Positions 24,007 through 31,764 of a stretch of DNA of 36,064 nucleotides are shown one piece after another; the first letter of the stretch is position 1; the number at the start of each line of letters is the position of its first letter. Origin of the DNA: Candidatus Gallitreponema excrementavium (lineage in GTDB: Bacteria; Spirochaetota; Spirochaetia; Treponematales; Treponemataceae); assembly GCA_017694795.1 (NCBI GenBank), contig JADIMM010000054.1:1-36064 (forward strand). The letters run 5' to 3'. A model generated the notes under the pieces. That model searched no databases, was not told the origin of the DNA, and worked only from the letters and a program-made list of their open reading frames with translations. The translations under genes and the position numbers were made by a program.

Positions 24007-25893
24007 TTATTCCCATCCAAAAGTTGCCGGAGGTTTATTGGTTATATCGTAATAAAGTCCGTCAATATAATCCAGATTAACAAGCCTGTCAATTATCATT
24101 TTAAGGACACCCCTGTCTAAATTGGCAAACCTGGCTGTCATTACATCTTCCGAAATTACAGGCCTGAGAACAATGGAACAGTTTTCCTTACAGGAAGCAA
24201 AAGGAAGGTTTATGGTCAAATGTTGGAAGATTTTCCTGTACCAACCGGTCTCCTTTAATACTTCCAAAACGACAGCATCCACAGCCCTTATCTGATCAAG
24301 CCTGCCTTTATCACAATACCCCTCCTGCAAACGGCAGCCTTCTTTTTCCCAAAAACACAAAACCGTCCTGTTAAAACTTTTAAAGTTATTAGTTATTTCA
24401 GAAGAAATTTTTTCCAGTTTCTGCCAGTTTTCTTCTGTAAGCAAATCCAAGGTATTGGAAGCCCCTTTCTCTTTCCCGGCAGCTTTTCCGGAAAAATCCA
24501 GAACCAGGGGGAACCGGTAGGTTCTGAAATCCCCCTGCACACCGACGGATCTTACAGGCAGGCATCTGAGCTCAAAGTCCAGGCTTATATCCCGGCATTT
24601 TTCCTTGATTTTTTCCCGGCACTCAGGAAGTTTTTTTACGGCTTCTTCATATTCACCCGGATTATCAAGAACTCCTGTACTGCAAAGAACATTTATAGAA
24701 AGCCCCGGTCCAGGAAAGGGATGCCTGTAAACCAATTCATCGGAAAGCCCCAGTTTTTTTCCTATCATCCGGACTTCGTCCTTGTACAGGTCTTTAAGGG
24801 GTTCAATTATCAGACCTTTTTCTATAAGCTTCTGTATTCCGTCCACCCGGTTATGGTGGGTCTTAATTGTCTTGGAATTTTTGGTTCCGCCGGATTCTAT
24901 TATGTCAGGATAAAGGGTTCCCTGGGCAAGAAGAAAGTTGTTTTCATCCAGATTCTGGGACTCCAAAACTTTATTTCTGACAGTTATAAAATTTTCCCCA
25001 ACAGCCATGCGCTTTTTTTGTGGATCGGTTTCTTTGTAAACAGCCTGTAAAAAGCTCCCGGATGCGTCCTCTGTAATAAAATTTTCAAAACCGAAATCCC
25101 TGTACCTCTTTCCGATTATGTGACTTTCGTCCTTACGCATAAATCCGTTGTCAATGTGGAGTCCCAAAACACGCTCCTGACCCAAAGCCTTATTCAAAAG
25201 GGCAAATGCCACTGTAGAATCAACTCCACCGGACAAGAAAAGAAGTACATTCTTATTACCGGCTGTTTTTCTTATGTCTGAAATTATAAGTTCCAAAACC
25301 TCATCCTGGCTCCAGTTTACTTCCATACCGCAATAACGGGCAAAGTTTCCCAAAATCAAATCCCCCTCCGGGGTGTCTTTAACTTCTACATGACACTGGA
25401 GACCGAATATTCCTTTTTGAAGATTCTGCATTCCTGCAATTTTGCAGTCCTTTGTAAACCCCATTACTTTAAAGCCGGGAGGAAGGACGGAAACTTCATC
25501 CTGGTGACTCATCCAGACCTGTGCCGGCATTTTAACACCTTTAAACAACGGGGATATTTCACAGCCGGAGTTTTCTAAAAAAGAAATTCCGAATTCCCCA
25601 ACAGTGGCCCTGGATACAGCCCCTCCCAAGGTCTGGGCTAAAAGCTGGTGTCCGTAACATAATCCCAGTACCGGAATCCCCAGATTCAGTATTTCCTGAT
25701 TGAATTCCGGGACATCTTTTTCGTAAACAGATGAAGGCCCCCCTGACAAAACTATACCTTTTGCTTTTTCAAACTGACTTGCAGCAGCAGAAGGCAGCAG
25801 AATTTCGGAATAATATCCGAGCCTTCTGAATCTTTTTGCTATAAGGTGGGCATACTGACTGCCGAAATCCAATACAATTATTTTATCCCGCAT
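24007..25893 (-). CDS. guaA: GMP synthase (glutamine-hydrolysing), long eukaryote-like form
   Basis: This enzyme converts XMP, glutamine and ATP to GMP. From ATG 25893 it has 628 residues, about 100 more than the usual bacterial ~520. The amidotransferase domain shows GLCYGHQLLAQ (catalytic Cys) and LQCHVEVKDTPEG, with the His-x-Glu of the triad (HVE instead of HPE). The ATP-pyrophosphatase has LLFLSGGVDSTVAFALL. After YRHPFPGPGLSINVLC there is a ~100-residue insertion ending near CDKGRLDQIRAVDA. It includes LPVRSVGVQGDFRTY early, as in the dimerisation part of human GMPS. The C-terminus is YYDITNKPPATFGWE. A TTG start at 25905 is possible. Confidence 0.93.
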   Translation of the reverse strand: MRDKIIVLDFGSQYAHLIAKRFRRLGYYSEILLPSAAASQFEKAKGIVLSGGPSSVYEKDVPEFNQEILNLGIPVLGLCYGHQLLAQTLGGAVSRATVGEFGISFLENSGCEISPLFKGVKMPAQVWMSHQDEVSVLPPGFKVMGFTKDCKIAGMQNLQKGIFGLQCHVEVKDTPEGDLILGNFARYCGMEVNWSQDEVLELIISDIRKTAGNKNVLLFLSGGVDSTVAFALLNKALGQERVLGLHIDNGFMRKDESHIIGKRYRDFGFENFITEDASGSFLQAVYKETDPQKKRMAVGENFITVRNKVLESQNLDENNFLLAQGTLYPDIIESGGTKNSKTIKTHHNRVDGIQKLIEKGLIIEPLKDLYKDEVRMIGKKLGLSDELVYRHPFPGPGLSINVLCSTGVLDNPGEYEEAVKKLPECREKIKEKCRDISLDFELRCLPVRSVGVQGDFRTYRFPLVLDFSGKAAGKEKGASNTLDLLTEENWQKLEKISSEITNNFKSFNRTVLCFWEKEGCRLQEGYCDKGRLDQIRAVDAVVLEVLKETGWYRKIFQHLTINLPFASCKENCSIVLRPVISEDVMTARFANLDRGVLKMIIDRLVNLDYIDGLYYDITNKPPATFGWE

Positions 25894-25938
25894 TTTATTT
25901 TCCAAACTCCTTGGACAATAGTATCAAAATTTTCAAAC

Positions 25939-25956
25939 TTTGTCCCATGGCACAAA
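25939..25956. repeat. Near-perfect 18-bp palindrome upstream of guaA
   Basis: TTTGTCCCATGGCACAAA is an inverted repeat with a single mismatched pair, centred about 55 bases before the guaA start and 40 bases after the YihY-CNB gene. No U-tract follows, so it looks more like a regulator site than a terminator. The regulator is unknown, and no purine riboswitch core was recognised. Confidence 0.4.
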
Positions 25957-25987
25957 AAAGTTTTATGAATATTTCAATCTGAATTTT

Positions 25988-27313
25988 TCAAAAGGAAGAT
26001 TCATCCTTAAAATCCTCCCGGATAAAAGTATTTTTTCTAATCACTTCTGCCATGGAATTCAACAGTTTCCTGCACACCTCAATATTATCCAGTGTCAAGT
26101 CAATAAAAACTGAATCCGGTATTTTTAAAACCACCACATCACTAACAGCCCTTACCGGATACCTGTATCCAATTCCTATGGCACAATCAAAATCCCCGAA
26201 AATGTCCCCTTTGACATAAACACGGCTTTCAGAAGGTTCATTATGGGTTTCTGCCGCCACCCCGAAAAAGAGATAATAGATATAATCCGGTTTTTCTCCG
26301 GCTGTGTAAATTACTTCCCCGGAATCAAAGAAAACTGCATAACGGCGGTAAAGACTGTAGGGCTCAAAAAAAAGGTAATGGTAAAATCTACCTGCCAGCC
26401 CCTGTGACTTTATCTTTTGCGGCAAAAGATAAACCTGGTTAAGTACAAGATTATCAAAATAAAGATTAACATAGATGAACTGGGCAAAAAACAGGAACAA
26501 AACAAAAAAGAAATACACTAAAAGAAGTGAAACTATCAGGTTGCTCAAAAAACCGTACATAAGATTGTACTTTGTCATGTTTGCTATTGAGTTAAAAAGA
26601 AGATTGACCAGCCAGTATCCGAGAGAACAGAGAACCGATGACAGGATAATAATTTTCAAACCCGGTTTCTTTCCGGGAACCGTTTTGTAAAATACACCGC
26701 AAAAAACAAGCAACAGAAAAACCGGAAAAAAACGTAATATTCTTAATGAAACATCGATAAACTCCACGCTGAAAAAACTGACAGCGAAAGAGCTCATAAA
26801 AAATTCCCTCAAAGCCACATAAAGGACAGCAAGGGCTGCAGCCAGAATTATTATTGCCACCTCAAAAATCAAAGATATGATATATGTGAGCAGAACAGTT
26901 CTGGAGGCTTTTGCCCTGAAAATAATATTCAACCCCACCTGTACAGACTGGAAAAATCTCCGGGCTGTCCAGAAAATGCTCAATCCAAGAATAATCTCAA
27001 AAAAACCGATTCTTCTTACAGCAAGAATTTCTGAATAAATTGTGTCAATAGAAATGTAATTATTTATCTCCGGAATAATCTCATAAATTGTTTTAAAAAC
27101 TTCAGGAGAAGCATTTAAAAATCTCACCAGAACGACAAATATCAGAAGGATGATCGGTGCAATGGACAAAAGAAAATTAAACCCCACTGCGGCAGCATGG
27201 CCGTTGAGATTATTTTGAGAAAACAAAACAAAGGTAAAATAAAATCTTTGGAGAACCTCTTTTAAAGGGGCCTTTTCCTTTTCCTTATACTTTCTGATAG
27301 TGGCAATCTCCAT
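25988..27313 (-). CDS. YihY/BrkB-type membrane protein fused to a cyclic-nucleotide-binding-like domain
   Basis: A 441-residue protein. Residues ~25-295 form the six-helix YihY (formerly RNase BN-labelled) domain, with the conserved NLNGHAAAVGFNFLLSIAPI, LSIFWTARRFFQSVQVGLN, YKTVPGKKPG and FAQFIYVNLY. Residues ~325-430 form a CNB-like beta-roll, with DSGEVIYTAGEKPDYIYYLF and a phosphate-cassette-like GDIFGDFDCAIGIGYRYPVR, which keeps an Arg but not the canonical GE(L/I)AL. The function of the YihY family is unsettled, and the fusion suggests control by a ligand or by a degenerate sensor. The ATG lies 29 bases inside the end of the aldolase gene and lacks a clear ribosome site, so re-initiation is likely. 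Confidence 0.82.
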   Translation of the reverse strand: MEIATIRKYKEKEKAPLKEVLQRFYFTFVLFSQNNLNGHAAAVGFNFLLSIAPIILLIFVVLVRFLNASPEVFKTIYEIIPEINNYISIDTIYSEILAVRRIGFFEIILGLSIFWTARRFFQSVQVGLNIIFRAKASRTVLLTYIISLIFEVAIIILAAALAVLYVALREFFMSSFAVSFFSVEFIDVSLRILRFFPVFLLLVFCGVFYKTVPGKKPGLKIIILSSVLCSLGYWLVNLLFNSIANMTKYNLMYGFLSNLIVSLLLVYFFFVLFLFFAQFIYVNLYFDNLVLNQVYLLPQKIKSQGLAGRFYHYLFFEPYSLYRRYAVFFDSGEVIYTAGEKPDYIYYLFFGVAAETHNEPSESRVYVKGDIFGDFDCAIGIGYRYPVRAVSDVVVLKIPDSVFIDLTLDNIEVCRKLLNSMAEVIRKNTFIREDFKDESSF

Positions 27314-28280
27314 TAATTTTGCGGATTATCCTGAAAACCCAGCCTGAACATATGATTTCGAGATAAAAACCGCCGGAACCGGACTCTTTTTTCCGACTAA
27401 AGTCAAAACCTTCTTTTTTCAGGACAGCACCGGCCCTTTCCAGGTTCAGGCAGGAAAGGATTACCTCCCCTTTTACGTCCCCGCCTTTTTCGGAATTTGA
27501 AAAACCAGAAGAAATGCACCCCCGAGACCTGAAGCATTCCTCAAAACTTTCTTTTTCAAGATCCAGAATTTTCATAATTTTCCCAAAGCCGGACTCTGCC
27601 ATGGAATTATAAAAAAAGTCCTCCCCCATAACCTTAACCTGCTCAATAAAAAAGCTGTTTACGGCTTTTCTCAAAGATCCGGCTTCCAAAAGGTTTTCGC
27701 CAAAGTTTTCCACTATTTCCGTTCCGGAAGGAACCACAAAACTCCCCCCCAAGGCAAAAACCTGATCCAGGGCAAGATAATTTTTCATATTTTCCTTATT
27801 GATTCCCCCGGTGGGGATAAATCCCACAGAATGGAAAGGAGCCCCCAGAGCCTTCAGTGTCCTTATTCCTCCGGCCGCCTCGCAAGGAAAAAACTTTAAA
27901 ACATTAAAGCCGTATTCCAAAGCCGTTTGTATTTCAACCGGAGTCTGGACACCAGGAATATAAGGGATGGAATTCCGGGAGCAGAATTCAAGCACCCCCA
28001 CTGTAAACCCCGGGGAAACAAGAAAATCACTTCCTGCATCCAGGGCTTTTTTACCTTCATCCACATTAAGCACTGTTCCGGCACCAACAGTAAGTCCGGG
28101 AAAATTATTTTTCAGGATACGGATTGCCTGGGCAGCTTCCCGGGTCCGGAGGGTAACCTCAAGACACCCAAAGCCTGCCAGGGAAAAAAACCTGCCGTAA
28201 GTTTCTATTCCAGTCAAATCAGAAACTGTAAGCACCGGGATAAGCCCGTTCCTGAAAATACATTCAAATACTTCCTGCAT
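27285..28280 (-). CDS. eda: KDPG/KHG aldolase with degenerate glyoxalase-like C-terminal domain
   Basis: This enzyme splits 2-keto-3-deoxy-6-phosphogluconate into pyruvate and glyceraldehyde-3-phosphate. From ATG 28280 it has 331 residues. Residues ~1-210 are the class I aldolase barrel: LIPVLTVSD, GFGCLEVTLRT (catalytic Glu), VGAGTVLNVDEG, FLVSPGF, the Schiff-base Lys in NVLKFFPCEAAGG, and FIPTGGINKENM. Residues ~212-331 (EQVKVMGEDFFYNS to FRIIRKING) correspond to the VOC/glyoxalase-like tail seen in some ~320-residue clostridial Eda proteins, but look eroded. The start has no ribosome site and sits six bases after a -10 box. The longer open frame to 28496 is not coding. The partner enzyme KdgK is divergent. 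Confidence 0.88.
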   Translation of the reverse strand: MQEVFECIFRNGLIPVLTVSDLTGIETYGRFFSLAGFGCLEVTLRTREAAQAIRILKNNFPGLTVGAGTVLNVDEGKKALDAGSDFLVSPGFTVGVLEFCSRNSIPYIPGVQTPVEIQTALEYGFNVLKFFPCEAAGGIRTLKALGAPFHSVGFIPTGGINKENMKNYLALDQVFALGGSFVVPSGTEIVENFGENLLEAGSLRKAVNSFFIEQVKVMGEDFFYNSMAESGFGKIMKILDLEKESFEECFRSRGCISSGFSNSEKGGDVKGEVILSCLNLERAGAVLKKEGFDFSRKKESGSGGFYLEIICSGWVFRIIRKINGDCHYQKV

Positions 28281-28286
28281 CAGTGT

Positions 28287-28295
28287 AATATAGCA
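28287..28295 (-). promoter_or_regulatory. Extended -10 promoter of eda, probably leaderless
   Basis: On the minus strand TGC-TATATT (28287-28295) matches an extended -10 element. No good -35 box is present. The ATG begins six bases downstream with no Shine-Dalgarno sequence, the same geometry as at 11135-11147. The shared eda-kdgK spacer is 98 bases. No clear plus-strand promoter was found, although TTGAAA at 28300-28305 is a candidate -35 box. Confidence 0.4.
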
Positions 28296-28378
28296 CAGAT
28301 TGAAAATCTTTGGTATATTTTTATGTGTGTACCGCAGGTATTTCGGAACAATAATCTTAAAAAACAGAGGCTGAAACA

Positions 28379-29422
28379 ATGGACAGTATATCCGTGCTTT
28401 TTTTAGGAGAATTAATGCTCCGTCTTTCCCCGGAAAACGGGAAAAGACTTTTGCAATTTCCCACGCTGGAAGTTTCCTTCGGAGGAGCCGAAGCAAACAG
28501 TGCAGTACTTCTTTCCCGGCTCGGATGCAGGACTGAATTTATTTCAGCCTTTCCCGGTAATGAATTCGGGGAAGCTGCCTTAAGGGAACTGAGGGCAAAT
28601 AATGTGGGAACGAGATTTTGCCTAAAAAAAGACGGAAGAATGGGGATTTACTTCCTGGAAAAAGGCGGAGACCAGCGTCCCTCCAAGGTTATCTATGACA
28701 GGGAAAACAGTTCCGCATCTAAAATTACCCCCGGAGACTTTAACTGGCCGGAAATTTTCAGGGAATCCGGAGCCGGATGGCTTTACGTAACAGGAATCAC
28801 CCCGGCAATTTCAAGCTCGGCAAAGGAAACAGTATTTTCCGCCCTGGAAGCTGCAAAAAAAGCCGGACTGAAAATTCTTATTGATTTGAACTTCAGGAAA
28901 AAGCTCTGGAATTACGGGGAAAAAGCATCCCAGGTAATGCCCCGGATTGCTTCCTACGGAGACATACTTATTGCCAACGAAGAAGATATCCAAAAGTCCC
29001 TGGGCATAACGACAGACCGCACAGGGGAAGTTTCCTCAAACCTTGACGAAACAGGGTATGTGGAACTCATAAAAAAAACAAGGGAGCAGTACCCGGGGGC
29101 AGAATTAATCGCCATAACCCTGAGGGAAAGTTTCTCCGCAGACCGGAACCGCTGGTCGGCAGTAGTTTCCGCCGGAAAGGAGCTTATAGTTTCACGGAAA
29201 CACGTAATGGAAGATATTACAGACCGGATTGGAGCGGGAGATGCCTTTGGGGCAGCCCTGCTCTATGCCTATTGCACAATGGATGACATAAAGGAAATAG
29301 TTGAATTTTCAGTTGCTGCCGCAGTCCTTAAACACTCTGTTTGGGGTGATTTTCCCCTTATTTCCCTGGAGGAAATCAAAGCCCTGGCAAAGGGAAATGA
29401 ATCCGGAAGAGTTCAGCGGTAA
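28379..29422 (+). CDS. kdgK: 2-keto-3-deoxygluconate kinase (PfkB family)
   Basis: This enzyme phosphorylates KDG to KDPG, feeding the divergent aldolase. It is a 347-residue ribokinase-like enzyme. The N-terminal sugar-binding FGGAEANSAVLLSRLG and GNEFGEAALRELRANNV are visible, as are ILIDLNFRKKLW and the C-terminal catalytic TDRIGAGDAFGAALLYA with the base Asp. Distances fit KdgK better than fructokinase, and the divergent eda supports this. The ribosome site is GAGG about 8 bases before the ATG. The stop is directly followed by the start of the pseudouridine synthase. Another sugar-acid kinase cannot be excluded. Confidence 0.85.
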   Translation: MDSISVLFLGELMLRLSPENGKRLLQFPTLEVSFGGAEANSAVLLSRLGCRTEFISAFPGNEFGEAALRELRANNVGTRFCLKKDGRMGIYFLEKGGDQRPSKVIYDRENSSASKITPGDFNWPEIFRESGAGWLYVTGITPAISSSAKETVFSALEAAKKAGLKILIDLNFRKKLWNYGEKASQVMPRIASYGDILIANEEDIQKSLGITTDRTGEVSSNLDETGYVELIKKTREQYPGAELIAITLRESFSADRNRWSAVVSAGKELIVSRKHVMEDITDRIGAGDAFGAALLYAYCTMDDIKEIVEFSVAAAVLKHSVWGDFPLISLEEIKALAKGNESGRVQR

Positions 29423-30163
29423 ATGATTGGACGCCTTGATAAAATTCTATCTGCCGCCGGACTGGGAACAAGAAAGGAAGTAAAACGTCTTATCCGTTCC
29501 GGAAGAATAAAAACCGGTACCGTAATATGCAGAAGTCCGGAACAGAAATTTGATACCTCCGGAACGGAGATTTTCCTGGATTCCGCAAAAATTGACATTA
29601 AAGACTTTACCTACATTATGCTCAATAAACCCGGGGGAGTGATTTCTGCAACCCGGGACAAAACCAAATCCACAGTGCTTGACTTAATGCCGGAAAAATA
29701 CAAAGGCCTTTTTCCTGTAGGCAGACTGGATATTGACACCCAGGGACTTTTAATTCTGACTGACGATGGTATTTTAACCCACCGGCTGACAGCTCCGGGA
29801 AAAAATGTTGAAAAGATTTATTATCTTGAGCTGGAAAATCCCTGGGAAAAAGATTACGGGACAAAAATAGAAGAAGGCTTGCTGCTTTCCGACGGGTACA
29901 AATGCCTTCCGGGAAGAGCCTGGCCTGAAAATCCGGAACCGGATTGCAACAAAGGATTTATAGCCATTTCAGAAGGAAAATTCCACCAGGTAAAAAAAAT
30001 GTTTTTTACATTGGGTAACTATGTAACTTTTTTAAAACGGGTTCAAATAGGAAATGTTAAACTTGACGAAACCCTTTCCCCGGGGGAATTCAGGCACCTT
30101 ACTGACGCGGAAGTGGAAAGCCTGAAAAAATCTTCAGGACTTTTGCTTCCCTGCACTAAATAA
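29423..30163 (+). CDS. RsuA/RluB-family pseudouridine synthase
   Basis: This enzyme makes pseudouridine in rRNA. It has 246 residues: an S4 RNA-binding domain at about 1-55 (GRLDKILSAAGLGTRKEVKR), followed by the catalytic domain with YIMLNKPGGVISAT, the signature GRLDIDTQGLLILTDDG containing the nucleophilic Asp (about D107), and ISEGKFHQVKKMF. The RsuA (16S U516) type is most likely from its short length and S4 domain; RluB/E/F types are possible. The ATG is the next base after the kdgK stop, with GGAAGAG about 11 bases upstream, so it is co-transcribed with kdgK despite an unrelated role. It converges on the DUF4143 ATPase with a 27-base gap and no visible terminator. Confidence 0.88.
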   Translation: MIGRLDKILSAAGLGTRKEVKRLIRSGRIKTGTVICRSPEQKFDTSGTEIFLDSAKIDIKDFTYIMLNKPGGVISATRDKTKSTVLDLMPEKYKGLFPVGRLDIDTQGLLILTDDGILTHRLTAPGKNVEKIYYLELENPWEKDYGTKIEEGLLLSDGYKCLPGRAWPENPEPDCNKGFIAISEGKFHQVKKMFFTLGNYVTFLKRVQIGNVKLDETLSPGEFRHLTDAEVESLKKSSGLLLPCTK

Positions 30164-30190
30164 TCCGGACATCCTCCGCTCCTGGCCTTA

Positions 30191-31582
30191 TTAAAGCGGG
30201 AAGCCCCCCAAAAAATCCTTTACAGACACAATATTAATACCACGGTAAACCCCGGATTCAACTTCCTCAGTTACGAGTATTTTCTTCCACCCTTCATTAA
30301 TCCCTAAAAGAGGTGATAGAACTTCCCTGTAATCCAGTTCCGGAGGAATTGAAAAAGGTTTTACAGGTATTGAAGCACTGCAATGGACAAAGATTTTTTC
30401 GGTTCTTTCATTCATTTGCAGGCTTTCTTTACTTCCTTGTGAAACCAAGGCTCCGGATTCTGCATTCCCAGAAAATCCTGAAACTCTTGTACAAACAAAG
30501 TCAATCCGTCCGTTTTTCTTGTTTTTAATTTTACCTTCCCGGATTTTCCAGCCTCTGGAAACAAGTTCCAGAAAAACACAGTTTTTCAACCTTTTTTCCC
30601 TTTCCTCCCCGGGAAGCATACCCTTATAATCCCTTGTTTCCAGTGATACAAAATAATTTCGCAAGCCTAAGTCAAAAAAGTAGTAGGTTTTACTGCCTTT
30701 CAGGTTTTTCCACAAGCCCTCTTTTCTGGAATACTCAGAAACTTCTATTCCCCTTATTATCCCCCGGCAACTGCAAAAATCTATGTAATCAAGCACCCCC
30801 TGAACAGACATAGTCTCCCTTAATTCCGAGAAAAAACCGGAAATTTCACCGGCAGAAAGATTTTCCCCTGTTTTGCGGCCCAGTATTTCAAGCAGAAGGG
30901 TTAATGACTCGGGATTCCTTATCTTCTTTGTATCAGTGTACGGGTAAAAAGAAAGACTCCGGGCAAAAAGTTCCAGATACTCAGTAGAATCAGACCTGTC
31001 CCCGTTAAACCGGAAAAGAAAGGGCAACCCGCCGTACCCAAGGTAAAAATCCATAAGTTTCTGGCCGGAAGCCCCCCCAGGAAATGTTTCTCCAACAGAC
31101 CTTTTAATTTCGCTAAAGGAAAGAGGAAGCAGGAGATGTTCTTCATACAAGTTTCCGGGTATTTTTTCTTCAGGACAAACCAAGGAAAAAATCCCCTGAA
31201 AGGTCATGAACACATCCAAGGAAGATATTCCGGCAAGCTGTTCGATTGCCCTTGGATAATCAGTTATTTTTTGTATTCCGTCTATAAAAACGGCCGCAGG
31301 CCCTGTACCCAGGTTTTCACTTTCTTTTACAAGATTCTCACTCCAAAAAAGATTATTCCAGACCTTTTGTGCCGTATCAATATAAAGGCAGTGAATGAAT
31401 GGTTTTTGCCTTTTTACTTCGTTGTAAAATTCCTTTAACACAAAGGTTTTGCCGCATTTATTCATTCCGGAAATAATTTTTATTTTTTTATTTCCCAGTC
31501 CTGCGGCAAGTTTTTTTTTCCAGTCCTTGCGGTCAAAAGACAACCTGTCCCTGTTGCCGGTTATGGTAAAACCTTCCTCCAT
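30191..31582 (-). CDS. AAA-type ATPase of the DUF4143 family, degenerate Walker B
   Basis: A 463-residue protein with the layout of the AAA_14/DUF4143 ATPases. The P-loop lies in ISGMNKCGKTFVLK (residues 38-50), the Walker B position at AVFIDGIQKI (97-106), and LLPLSFSEI follows. YLGYGGLPFLFRF (~180) is the hallmark of this family, and the C-terminal DUF4143 region includes YFFDLGLRNYF and RIDFVCTRV. The family norm DEIQ is DGIQ here, so the catalytic Glu is lost, and the sensor strand TGSxS is changed to MTFQGIFS. It may bind ATP without efficient hydrolysis. Roles of the family are poorly known, although toxin-like nuclease links have been proposed. GAGG precedes the ATG. Confidence 0.82.
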   Translation of the reverse strand: MEEGFTITGNRDRLSFDRKDWKKKLAAGLGNKKIKIISGMNKCGKTFVLKEFYNEVKRQKPFIHCLYIDTAQKVWNNLFWSENLVKESENLGTGPAAVFIDGIQKITDYPRAIEQLAGISSLDVFMTFQGIFSLVCPEEKIPGNLYEEHLLLPLSFSEIKRSVGETFPGGASGQKLMDFYLGYGGLPFLFRFNGDRSDSTEYLELFARSLSFYPYTDTKKIRNPESLTLLLEILGRKTGENLSAGEISGFFSELRETMSVQGVLDYIDFCSCRGIIRGIEVSEYSRKEGLWKNLKGSKTYYFFDLGLRNYFVSLETRDYKGMLPGEEREKRLKNCVFLELVSRGWKIREGKIKNKKNGRIDFVCTRVSGFSGNAESGALVSQGSKESLQMNERTEKIFVHCSASIPVKPFSIPPELDYREVLSPLLGINEGWKKILVTEEVESGVYRGINIVSVKDFLGGFPL

Positions 31583-31601
31583 AAAACCTCTAAAATTATC
31601 T

Positions 31602-31630
31602 TTTATAATTTATAATATTATAAAAATCAA
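31602..31630 (-). promoter_or_regulatory. Promoter of the DUF4143 ATPase
   Basis: On the minus strand TTGATT (31625-31630), a 17-base spacer, then TATAAA (31602-31607), about 20 bases before the start codon. It lies in a very AT-rich stretch (31600-31680) shared with the divergent leuA. Opposite it, TTGAGG (31672-31677), 17 bases, TAACCT is a weak candidate for leuA. Confidence 0.5.
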
Positions 31631-31764
31631 TATTTATTCAATTATAAAAGTTAATTTTTTAAAAATTTATATTGAGGAATTGTATCAAACTTGATAACCT
31701 TGGACTGCATTAGAGAAATCCGGCGTACCGGAAGCAAAAAAGATTCAACAAGGAAGGATGTAAA

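Noticed and set aside
28281..28496. 72-residue N-terminal extension of the KDPG aldolase frame
   Set aside because: It crosses the eda promoter and overlaps the divergent kdgK start, and its residues are not aldolase-like.
30191..31582. Toxin-antitoxin or defence system around the DUF4143 ATPase
   Set aside because: It stands alone between a pseudouridine synthase and leuA, with no small partner gene or nuclease next to it.
31583..31764. T-box or leucine leader peptide ahead of leuA
   Set aside because: The T-box core is absent and there is no short frame with a run of Leu codons. Only a small 5-bp hairpin is present.
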